Both the position numbers and the translations under genes were made by a program. Below, one piece after another: positions 50,175 through 57,169 of a stretch of 57,169 bases of DNA; positions within the stretch are counted from its first letter, which is position 1; each line of letters opens with the position of its first letter. Source of the DNA: G963674665 sp964609625 (GTDB taxonomy: Bacteria > Desulfobacterota > Desulfovibrionia > Desulfovibrionales > Desulfovibrionaceae); assembly GCA_964609625.1 (NCBI GenBank), contig CAZSRS010000026.1:1-57169 (forward strand), in the 5' to 3' direction. The notes beneath the pieces were generated by a model. That model made no database searches. It worked only from the letters and a program-made list of their open reading frames with translations, and was not told the origin of the DNA.

Positions 50175-53100
50175 TCATGCGTCCTGCTGGGAGGTTTCTT
50201 CCAGACTTGGACGCTCGATCCTTCTGCCGATGTCCTCCAGAGCCGCGTCGATGATGGTGAGCACCTGGCTGTCCTTGTAACCGCGCAGGACACTGGCGCT
50301 GTTGGGACAGATGGCGGCGCAGGAACCGCAGCCCTGGCAGAGCACCTCGTCCACCAGGATCTTCTGGAAATCCGGCGACATGCTCCGCGCCCCATAGGGA
50401 CATACGGCAATGCAGCGGGCGCAGAGCGAGCAGAGGGAGTGCCGGACTTCGGCAATGACACTGCCGCTGACCAGGCGTTTTTCACAGAGCACCCGGATGG
50501 CGCGCTGTGCCGCGGCCTTGGCCGAGACGATGACCTCCTCCAGGTTGCCTGGAGCCCTGGCCGTACCGCACATGAATATGCCATGCTTCATGAAGTCCAC
50601 CGGCCGCCATTTGGGCTCGGCTTCCTTGAAGAAGCCATGCTCGTCGCATTCGATGTCAAAGAGTTCCACGAGTTCCGCGTTGTCCTCGGGTTCCAGGCCG
50701 CTGGCCAGGGAGAGGATGTCGGCGTGCACCTCGATGTCGCGGCGCAGTACCGGGTCGTGGCAGCTGACCACGGCCTTGCCCTCCTCCATCCTGAACGTGG
50801 GTGGTTGCTCCTGGTCGAAGCGGACGAACTGGGCGCCCAGCCGGCGGGCCTCGGTGTAGAAGGACTCGGTGAAGCCGTAGCTCATGACGTCGCGATAGAA
50901 GACGAAGATGGGCAGTTCGGGCTTGCGACGCTTGAGTTCCAGCACGTTCTTCAAGGCTTGGCGGCAACAGATGCGGCTACAGTAGTTGCGCTCCTCCTCC
51001 CTTGAGCGCCAGCACTGGATCATGGCCACGCACTTCAGCTGGGAGACGTCGAGAACGCCGTCGACGATGCGCTGCTCCAATTCCTGGTGGGTGAGCACGT
51101 TCTTGTGCACCCTGAAGCCCCAGTCGTAGATCTTGGATTCCTGGGCGCCGGTGGCGATGATCGTTGCGCCGTGGTCCACGGGCACGCTGCCTTCGTCGGT
51201 ACTGACCACGGACATGAAGTGCCCGGCCCGGCCGATGGCCAAGGCCACCCGCGCATTGGTGTACACGTGGATATTGGGGTGTTTTTCCACCTGATCGATG
51301 AGCCACTCCATGTGCTTGACGGGCTCTTCGCCTTCCAGGGTGCGGCGAATGTCCATGGCTCGGCCGCCGAGTTGTTCTGAACGCTCCACCAGGTGCACGG
51401 TATAGCCATGGTCCGCGATACCGTGGGCCGCGGTAAGGCCCGCGAGCCCGCCGCCGATGACCAGGGCATTGGGCGTGACCGGTTGTGACGGAGGCAGGGG
51501 CGATGGATCGGCGCCCAGGAGTCTGGCCACGGACATGCGCAGCCTGGAGACGGCCTCCTGCTGCGTGCCGGTTTTTTCTTCCTGCCCCTCGCGTAAAAGC
51601 ACCGAGGCCAGGTCCACCACGTCCATGAGCGCGGGATTGAGGTTCACGGCCCGCCCCAGTTCCTGGAGACGCGGAATGTAGGCATAGGGCATGCATGCGC
51701 CGATGCACAAGCGGTTCGGTCTGGATTCTTCCACGGCCTTGACGATGGTCTCCCAACCTTGGTGCGTGCAGGCGCGATCCACCTTGATGACCTGCCGCAC
51801 CCGCCCCTCGTGCATCAGGAGCTGTTCAACGGCTTCCACCTCCATCTTGTCCAGCAGCTTGGGGCAACTGGAGCAGAGGGCCACCATGACCTTGGGCGGC
51901 TCCCGGTTCACGTCGCGATACTCGGGTTCGGGCTCGGGCTGCTTTTCGCGGATGGGGGCGTAGATATTGATGAGGCGGGAAGCGCCCAGGGCCGCGGCGT
52001 CAGAGTGGATCAGGCTCTCGGCGATGTCCTTGGCACCGGCAAATGATCCGGCTGCGAACACGCCCAGGCGGCTGGTACGCGTTGGCTCGAAAGGCATGGG
52101 CTTGCAGAAGCCCCAGGCGTTGGTCTCGATACCCGTGGCCTTGACCAGGCGGTCCATGCTCTTTGGGGGGCGTGCTCCCACGGCCAGGACCAGCATGTCG
52201 AAGCACTCCTCGTGCAACTGCCCCTGATCGTCCAGATACTCCACCCGCACGCCGCCCTGCTCCGGGTCGGGGCAGGGAATGGCTGAGTGGATGCGGCTAC
52301 GGATGAAACGCACGTTCCGCTCCCTGGCCTGATCGGCGTACTGCTGGTAACTTTTAGCGAAGAGGCGCAGATCCATGGAGAAGATGGTCACCTCCGCCGG
52401 CCCGCCCTCCTGGCCCGCGGTCTTCTCCTGGGCCATGAGCGCCTCCTTGATGGAGATCATGCAGCAGATGGAGGAGCAGTAGTCCGCGTTCTTTTTCAGG
52501 TCGCGAGAGCCCACGCATTGCAGCCAGGCAATACGGCGCAGTGGTTTGCCGTCGCTGATGCGGGAAAGCCGCCCCTTGCTGGGGCCGGTGCCGCTGCAGT
52601 AGCGCTCGAACTCCACCGAGGTAAGCACGTCGGGCAGTCTGCCGTAGCCCAGCACGTCGCCGACCTCCGTGGGGTTGTAGCATTCGAAGCCTGCCGCGAG
52701 GATCACCGCCGCGGTGTCGATATCCACGATTTCGTCGGCCACGATACGCATGTAGAGTTTGTCCAGCCAGGGCACCGCCGCAGCGGCGTCCAAGGGCTTT
52801 TCCAGGAAGCCCACGGCTCCCATTTCCATGAACTGTTGGGCCTTCCCGGCCATGGAGGCGTCACCGGTGACCACCACCGGCAGTCTAGGGTGCAGCTCGC
52901 GGCTGCGGTTGAAGATACGCTCCGGATCGGTGTCTTCCAGGCCAAGATCGAGCATGAGCAGCTGTACGTCGCCGCCCTCCGTGATGTAATCCAGGGCCTC
53001 GGAACCGCTCTGGATGTGCTTCACCGGGAAGGGACGCTTCTTGAACCAGACGCCCAGCTTCTCGGCCAGCTCGGCCTCGCGGTCCAGCACCAGAATGTTG

Positions 53101-53666
53101 AAACTGCCGCGCTCCTTGAACTTGAAGTCGATGGCCCCGGTGGGGCAGGCCTCGAAGCAGCCCCAGCAACGCGCGCAGCTTTCCAGGTCCACAATGTAGT
53201 GGTTGGGGATGTTGTGCGGCACGGGCAGATGCACGGCCGATCGCATCCCCTTTTCGGCGTTGAACTGGTCCGGCACTTTCACCGGACAGACCGTGGCGCA
53301 GATCCCGCAACCGATGCAGCGGGTAGGGTCGACAAAAGTCGAGTGGGTGCGCAGCACGGCCTGGAACGCGCCCGGGTCGCCTTCGAGGCTCTCCAGTTCG
53401 GTGTTCAGGTAGATGTCGATGTTGCTGTGGAACAGCCCCTTGCGCATGCAGAACTGCGAGGAGGACTCGCGCTCGGTAAGAGGGAGCATTCTGCACATGC
53501 CACAATTGTCCGTGGGAAACTGGCGGTCCAGCTGCAGCAGCAACCCTCCGAGGTGTGGCTTGCTGTCGATGAGCGCCACTTTTTGTCCGGTTTCGGCGAG
53601 GTCCAGTGCAGAGCGAATGCCTCCGATTCCCGCGCCGACCACCAAGGCGTCGTAACTCTTGCTCAT
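50175..53666 (-). CDS. Double HdrA-like flavoprotein with embedded receiver (REC) domain
   Basis: A protein of 1163 aa, about twice a normal HdrA. Module 1: FAD loop VVGAGIGGIRSALDLAE (residue 10), CGMC at 55-58, ferredoxin sites CIGCGICATVCPVK (117-130) and CARCWGCFEACPTGA (164-178). A response-regulator-like block follows at residues 189-305: FNILVLDREAE (Asp195/Glu197), LLMLDLGL (Asp240, phospho-acceptor position), VVVTGDAS (Thr267) and FLEKP (Lys290). The FAD domain then resumes (AAVILAAGFECYNP). Module 2 begins with NALVIGGGLAGLTAAHGIADHG near 733 and ends with two ferredoxin sites (CSLCARCIAVCPYGA; CQGCGSCAAICPNSA). It probably bifurcates or confurcates electrons between HdrBC, the FrhB-like protein and MvhD. 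Confidence 0.88.
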   Translation of the reverse strand: MSKSYDALVVGAGIGGIRSALDLAETGQKVALIDSKPHLGGLLLQLDRQFPTDNCGMCRMLPLTERESSSQFCMRKGLFHSNIDIYLNTELESLEGDPGAFQAVLRTHSTFVDPTRCIGCGICATVCPVKVPDQFNAEKGMRSAVHLPVPHNIPNHYIVDLESCARCWGCFEACPTGAIDFKFKERGSFNILVLDREAELAEKLGVWFKKRPFPVKHIQSGSEALDYITEGGDVQLLMLDLGLEDTDPERIFNRSRELHPRLPVVVTGDASMAGKAQQFMEMGAVGFLEKPLDAAAAVPWLDKLYMRIVADEIVDIDTAAVILAAGFECYNPTEVGDVLGYGRLPDVLTSVEFERYCSGTGPSKGRLSRISDGKPLRRIAWLQCVGSRDLKKNADYCSSICCMISIKEALMAQEKTAGQEGGPAEVTIFSMDLRLFAKSYQQYADQARERNVRFIRSRIHSAIPCPDPEQGGVRVEYLDDQGQLHEECFDMLVLAVGARPPKSMDRLVKATGIETNAWGFCKPMPFEPTRTSRLGVFAAGSFAGAKDIAESLIHSDAAALGASRLINIYAPIREKQPEPEPEYRDVNREPPKVMVALCSSCPKLLDKMEVEAVEQLLMHEGRVRQVIKVDRACTHQGWETIVKAVEESRPNRLCIGACMPYAYIPRLQELGRAVNLNPALMDVVDLASVLLREGQEEKTGTQQEAVSRLRMSVARLLGADPSPLPPSQPVTPNALVIGGGLAGLTAAHGIADHGYTVHLVERSEQLGGRAMDIRRTLEGEEPVKHMEWLIDQVEKHPNIHVYTNARVALAIGRAGHFMSVVSTDEGSVPVDHGATIIATGAQESKIYDWGFRVHKNVLTHQELEQRIVDGVLDVSQLKCVAMIQCWRSREEERNYCSRICCRQALKNVLELKRRKPELPIFVFYRDVMSYGFTESFYTEARRLGAQFVRFDQEQPPTFRMEEGKAVVSCHDPVLRRDIEVHADILSLASGLEPEDNAELVELFDIECDEHGFFKEAEPKWRPVDFMKHGIFMCGTARAPGNLEEVIVSAKAAAQRAIRVLCEKRLVSGSVIAEVRHSLCSLCARCIAVCPYGARSMSPDFQKILVDEVLCQGCGSCAAICPNSASVLRGYKDSQVLTIIDAALEDIGRRIERPSLEETSQQDA

Positions 53667-53683
53667 GGTCTTCTCCTTGCGGG

Positions 53684-54844
53684 CTAGGCGCCCACCCCTC
53701 CGGTTACCTCTGCGAACTCGTCGCGCTTGAACACGGACAGGGGTGGCGCTTCATCGACGCTTCTTCCGGCTTCATAGCCAAATGCCGCCTGGGTCTTCGA
53801 GGCCACCAGCCTGAACAGCTCCATGACCGGAATGTCGTTGGGGCAGGCATTGCTGCACTGACCGCAGCCCACGCAGGCGGTGCTGGAGTGCGCCAGCCGG
53901 GTGAGGTGGTAGAACATGGTGTCCACGGGCATGCGCAGCAGCCCCTTGCGCTTGGCCCAGCCCAGATATTGCCAAGGCTCGTGCTCGAAGACGTCGGTGA
54001 CGAAGACGCACTCCCGGCAGTAGCAGACCGGACAGGCCACCCGGCAGTTATAGCAGTTGACGCAGTCTTGCAGATATTCCGCGAGCAGCTTCGGAGACGC
54101 GGTCAGCGCGGTGGTCTCGGCGAACATGGCGTCACGGTATGCGATCCTCTTGGCGATGACGGCGTCCATGGTCTGCTGTCTGGAGTCGCTCAAGTCGTGA
54201 TCCTTGAGTCCGATGCGATTGAGCAGACCCTCGCCCGTGGCGCTCTGGGCGATGATAGGAATCTGCTTGTCCAGATCGGCGCCGAACAATCCCATGGTGA
54301 GGTCCGCACCAACCGGATCCGGGTGTTCGCAGGCCAAACAGGCCCGGCTCAGGGCGGGACGACCGTCGGTCCCGTCAATGAGCCCGCCGGTCGCGGCCCT
54401 GCGCAGGAATTCCAATGTCAGGTCGTTGAAATCCTTGTCGCCGCGTCGACGCATGATTTGTTGCCAGTCGCGGTTGGTGTAGGCACCGTGACAGTCCGCG
54501 GCGATGATGCAGAGATTTTCCCTGCTGCCCTGGTTGAGCTTGACCAGTTCCACGAAGGCCCTGATCTCGCAGGGGCGCATCACGGCCACCAACATGCCTT
54601 CCATGTCGCCACGGGTAAGCTTGGCCACATGGCGTGCCGCGTTGAGGGTGAAGGCCGGCGCCAGGGGATCGGCCTTGCTCAACTGCTGCGGGTCGGTGAC
54701 CAGCGAGGGCATGATGTTGCCGCCAAGACGCAGGGGCACGAACAGGGCAGCCACTTCCTCGTCACGCAGCACCTGCTTGAGAAAATCCTGGGTGGCGGTC
54801 ACAGGGTCGCTGCCATGTACTTCGAGGCGAGACGTCGTAGCCAT
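53684..54844 (-). CDS. FrhB/FdhB-like flavin iron-sulfur protein
   Basis: A protein of 386 aa. The first 250 residues resemble the F420-hydrogenase/formate-dehydrogenase beta subunit (RPCEIRAFVELVKL, IIAADCHGAY), which carries flavin and accepts or donates electrons for NAD(P), F420 or formate. The C-terminus has a cysteine run CVNCYNCRVACPVCYCREC and a [4Fe-4S] site CVGCGQCSNACPNDIPV. It sits between the double HdrA and MvhD genes, so it probably links Hdr to a soluble electron donor. The donor cannot be inferred from sequence; NADH or formate are candidates. Confidence 0.8.
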   Translation of the reverse strand: MATTSRLEVHGSDPVTATQDFLKQVLRDEEVAALFVPLRLGGNIMPSLVTDPQQLSKADPLAPAFTLNAARHVAKLTRGDMEGMLVAVMRPCEIRAFVELVKLNQGSRENLCIIAADCHGAYTNRDWQQIMRRRGDKDFNDLTLEFLRRAATGGLIDGTDGRPALSRACLACEHPDPVGADLTMGLFGADLDKQIPIIAQSATGEGLLNRIGLKDHDLSDSRQQTMDAVIAKRIAYRDAMFAETTALTASPKLLAEYLQDCVNCYNCRVACPVCYCRECVFVTDVFEHEPWQYLGWAKRKGLLRMPVDTMFYHLTRLAHSSTACVGCGQCSNACPNDIPVMELFRLVASKTQAAFGYEAGRSVDEAPPLSVFKRDEFAEVTGGVGA

Positions 54845-54863
54845 GTCAAATCCTCCTCTCTCG

Positions 54864-55286
54864 CTACATGTCGGCCACTGCGGCCATTTCGCAGGGCCCC
54901 AAGGCCTTGAGTTCAGCGACCAGCTCGTTCACCGTCTCAGCGAACTCGTTGCCTTCACTGGCGCCGATCCAGGTCAGTTTGACACGGCGCTTGTCGATGC
55001 CGAAGCTCGTAAGAATCTCGTTGAGCAGTTTGATCCGCCGCCGTGCCTTGTAGTTGCCGTTGATGTAGTGGCAGTCGCCGGGATGGCAGCCGCTGATGAG
55101 CACGCCGTCGGCGCCACTGAGCAGGGCCTTGAGCACATATTTTGGATCCACCATGCCTGTGCACATCATGCGGATCAGGCGGACATTGGGGGACTGCACC
55201 ATGCGCGCGGTACCGGCCAGGTCCGCGGCGGTATAGGTGCACCAGTTGCAGACAAAGGCCACGATGGTGGGTTCAAAATCGGTCAT
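54864..55286 (-). CDS. mvhD: MvhD/FrhD-type [2Fe-2S] electron-transfer subunit
   Basis: A protein of 140 aa. The family pattern is complete: IVAFVCNWCTYTAADLAGTARM, VRLIRMMCTGMVDP, GADGVLISGCHPGDCHYINGN, and the C-terminal helix set KLTWIGASEGNEFAETVNELVAELK. MvhD passes electrons from a hydrogenase or dehydrogenase to HdrA. ATG at 55286 has GGAGGGAG upstream; a longer reading to 55550 is only a shadow of hdrA. It is 14 bases downstream of the hdrA stop. Confidence 0.9.
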   Translation of the reverse strand: MTDFEPTIVAFVCNWCTYTAADLAGTARMVQSPNVRLIRMMCTGMVDPKYVLKALLSGADGVLISGCHPGDCHYINGNYKARRRIKLLNEILTSFGIDKRRVKLTWIGASEGNEFAETVNELVAELKALGPCEMAAVADM

Positions 55287-55300
55287 GGAACACTCCCTCC

Positions 55301-57169
55301 TCAGGCGGTCGGACGATCGCCGGTCTGCTGTTGTGAACGCGGGGGCAGGCTTTCCGCTCCTTGAAGCCCGGCTTTGGGCTCTGTATCCTTGGGCTCGTGT
55401 GCGAGGTGCCGCTGCACCACGAGGTCTTCCTGAAGTCCGCCCGGTCCAAGCAGACCACTGAGTTCGGTGAAGACCTCCCTTTCCGTGAAGTGTCTGATCT
55501 GTGCCGCGCCGCTCGGGCAATGGCCTGCACAACTGCCGCATCCCTTGCACATGGCCTCGTTGATCACCGAGACCTTGCGACGCTCGTCAAACTCAATGGC
55601 CGAGTAGGCGCACAGCCCGATGCAGATCTTGCAGCCCACACAGATGTCGGGGTTGATCCAGGAGACTGTGGGAGCGATGGAGACCTCGCCCCTTGTGACC
55701 AGGGCCAGTGCTTGGCACGCTGCACCCGCCGCATGCGAAACAGCGTCGGGGATGTCCTTGGGTCCCTGGCAGGTCCCGGCCAGGAAAATGCCGTCCGTGG
55801 CCGTGGACATGGGTCCCAGCTTGGGGTGCTCTTCCAGGAAGAAATGGTCCATGCCCTGGCTGATGCCGAAGATCCGAGCCACTTCCTCGGCGTCGTGGCG
55901 GGGCTTCATGGCGGTGCAGAGAACGACCATGTCCACTGGCACGCGCACGGTGCGCCCCAGCAGGGTGTCTTCGCTGATCACCACGAGCTTGCCCTTTTCC
56001 TCCGGGGTCAGGGCTTGGTCGGTGATCTCGGCCGGCCGCCCCCTGATGAAGGTCACGCCCTCCTCCTGCACCCGGCGCAGGAACTCCTCGTAACCTTTGC
56101 CGAAGCAACGCAGGTCGATGTAAAAGTTGTAGACCTTGACGTGATGCCCCAGCTTGTCCTTGATCAGATGGTCGTACTTCAGGGCGTACATGCAACAGAC
56201 CCTGGAGCAGTACTCATGGTAGTTCTTGTCTCGGCTGCCCACGCAGTGGACAATGGCCACGCTCTCCGGCGGCGTGCCGTCTTTCCTGAGGATCTTGCCG
56301 CCCGTGGGACCCACGGCGTTGTTCAGGCGCTCGAACTGCAAACCGGTGTAGACCTCTGGAAAACGGCCAAAGCCGTACTGCTTGAGTGGTGTGGGGTCCA
56401 AGATGTCGAAGCCCGTGGCCAGGATGATGGTGCCCACCTGCAGCTTGACCTCCACTTCCTTCTGTTCGTAGTCTATCGCCTGAGACGGACAGAGCTTGGC
56501 GCAGACACCGCACTTCTTGCCGTTGAGTGTGCGGCAGTACTTGGCGTTGATCACCGGCTTGTTGGGCACGGCTTGCGGTGAGTAGCGGTAGATGGCCCTG
56601 CTGGTGGTCAACCCCTCCTCGAACTCGCTGGGGATCTTGGTGGGACACTTCTCCATGCACAGGCCGCAGCCGGTGCACTTGTCCATGTTCACATAGCGGG
56701 GCTTCATGTGTACCGTGGCTTCGTAGTTGCCCACGAACCCCTCCAGCCCCGTGACCTCGCTGTAGGTCATCAGGTTGATGTTCGGTTCCTGGGCCACGGC
56801 CACCATCTTGGGCGTGGAGATGCAGGCCGCGCAATCCAGGGTGGGAAAGGTCTTGTCAAACTGCGCCATGTGCCCCCCGATGGAAGGGGCGCGTTCCACC
56901 AGATGCACCCGGTGTCCTGCCCTGGAGATGTCCAGGGCAGCCTGGATGCCGGAAATACCGGCCCCCACCACGAGCACGTCCGGGTGCACGGCCTGCTTCC
57001 TGGAATACAGTTCCTCGTGGTAATTCACGCGGCTCACGGCGGCGGCCACAAGGTTCTTGGCCTTGAAGGTGGCTTCCTCGCTGTCCTCGGTGATCCAGGA
57101 GCAGTGCTCGCGGATGCAGGTCATCTGGAACATGAAGGGGTTGAGTCCGGCGCGCAGGCAGGCGTTCTG
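55301..57169 (-). CDS. hdrA: HdrA flavoprotein, N-terminus cut by the window edge
   Basis: At least 622 aa; the frame is open to the window end (QNACLRAGLNPFMFQ continues upstream of the first Met at 57133), so the real start lies beyond 57169. The sequence follows HdrA: IREHCSWI, FAD loop VLVVGAGISGIQAALDIS, CAACISTPKMV, ferredoxin CTGCGLCMEKCPTKIPSEFEEGL, CGVCAKLCPSQAIDYEQKE, VHCVGSRDKNYHEYCSRVCC, DGIFLAGTCQGPKDIPDAVSHAAGAA, and C-terminal sites CVGCKICIGLCAYSAIEFDE and CKGCGSCAGHCPSGAAQIRHF. It is the flavin site of electron bifurcation. It leads the visible operon. Confidence 0.93.
   Translation of the reverse strand, partial: QNACLRAGLNPFMFQMTCIREHCSWITEDSEEATFKAKNLVAAAVSRVNYHEELYSRKQAVHPDVLVVGAGISGIQAALDISRAGHRVHLVERAPSIGGHMAQFDKTFPTLDCAACISTPKMVAVAQEPNINLMTYSEVTGLEGFVGNYEATVHMKPRYVNMDKCTGCGLCMEKCPTKIPSEFEEGLTTSRAIYRYSPQAVPNKPVINAKYCRTLNGKKCGVCAKLCPSQAIDYEQKEVEVKLQVGTIILATGFDILDPTPLKQYGFGRFPEVYTGLQFERLNNAVGPTGGKILRKDGTPPESVAIVHCVGSRDKNYHEYCSRVCCMYALKYDHLIKDKLGHHVKVYNFYIDLRCFGKGYEEFLRRVQEEGVTFIRGRPAEITDQALTPEEKGKLVVISEDTLLGRTVRVPVDMVVLCTAMKPRHDAEEVARIFGISQGMDHFFLEEHPKLGPMSTATDGIFLAGTCQGPKDIPDAVSHAAGAACQALALVTRGEVSIAPTVSWINPDICVGCKICIGLCAYSAIEFDERRKVSVINEAMCKGCGSCAGHCPSGAAQIRHFTEREVFTELSGLLGPGGLQEDLVVQRHLAHEPKDTEPKAGLQGAESLPPRSQQQTGDRPTA

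Overview
The window looks like a chromosomal piece of a GC-rich sulfate-reducing deltaproteobacterium, most likely Desulfovibrionales. This is inferred from gene content: a multiheme cytochrome c / NrfD / ferredoxin complex, a heterodisulfide reductase (Hdr)-MvhD-FrhB-type redox operon, dedicated two-domain universal stress proteins and sigma-54 control. No rRNA, tRNA or CRISPR array was seen.

Region 1 (141-25710, minus strand) is a tightly packed surface-glycan gene set of 23 genes, many joined by ATGA overlaps. It carries two NeuB-type nonulosonate synthases, two CMP-nonulosonate cytidylyltransferases, a NeuD-type acetyltransferase, a DegT aminotransferase, a sugar epimerase, a CBS-domain/nucleotide-sugar dehydrogenase fusion, a DapA/NanA-type aldolase, several glycosyltransferases and methyltransferases, a sulfotransferase and a radical SAM protein. 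It probably builds and decorates one or two sialic-acid-like sugars for flagella, capsule or O-antigen. About 1.1 kb of AT-richer DNA with an IS5-type transposase relic (25711-26798) follows.

Region 2 (26799-35170, minus strand) is a respiratory module. A PAS/AAA+/Fis sigma-54 activator is followed by a sigma-54 promoter with palindromic upstream sites, then a NifX-like protein, a Tat-exported ferredoxin, a NrfD-like membrane protein, a 13-heme cytochrome c, a small membrane protein, a UspA protein and a DsrE-like protein. It ends in a terminator.

Region 3 (35422-36747, plus strand) is a TetR repressor with two clear operators overlapping its own promoter, plus a methyltransferase.

Region 4 (37315-44725, plus strand) is a six-gene type III CRISPR effector operon: Cmr1-like, Cmr6-like, a Csx11-type Cas10, Cmr4-like, Cmr5-like and a last RAMP. 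It most resembles subtype III-C. The Cas10 lacks a GGDD motif and its HD motif is altered. No array, cas1, cas2, cas6 or CARF gene is present in the window.

Region 5 (44828-57169, minus strand) is an Hdr-type operon: HdrA (cut by the window edge), MvhD, an FrhB/FdhB-like protein, a giant double HdrA with an embedded response-regulator receiver domain, HdrC, HdrB, a UspA protein and two tandem HdrD/DsrK-like proteins. The last of these has an in-frame UGA exactly where its paralogue has Cys256. A fdhF-like SECIS hairpin follows the UGA, so it is almost certainly a selenoprotein that ordinary gene callers would split in two. Regions 2 and 5 each carry a closely related UspA, which suggests shared redox or energy-stress control.
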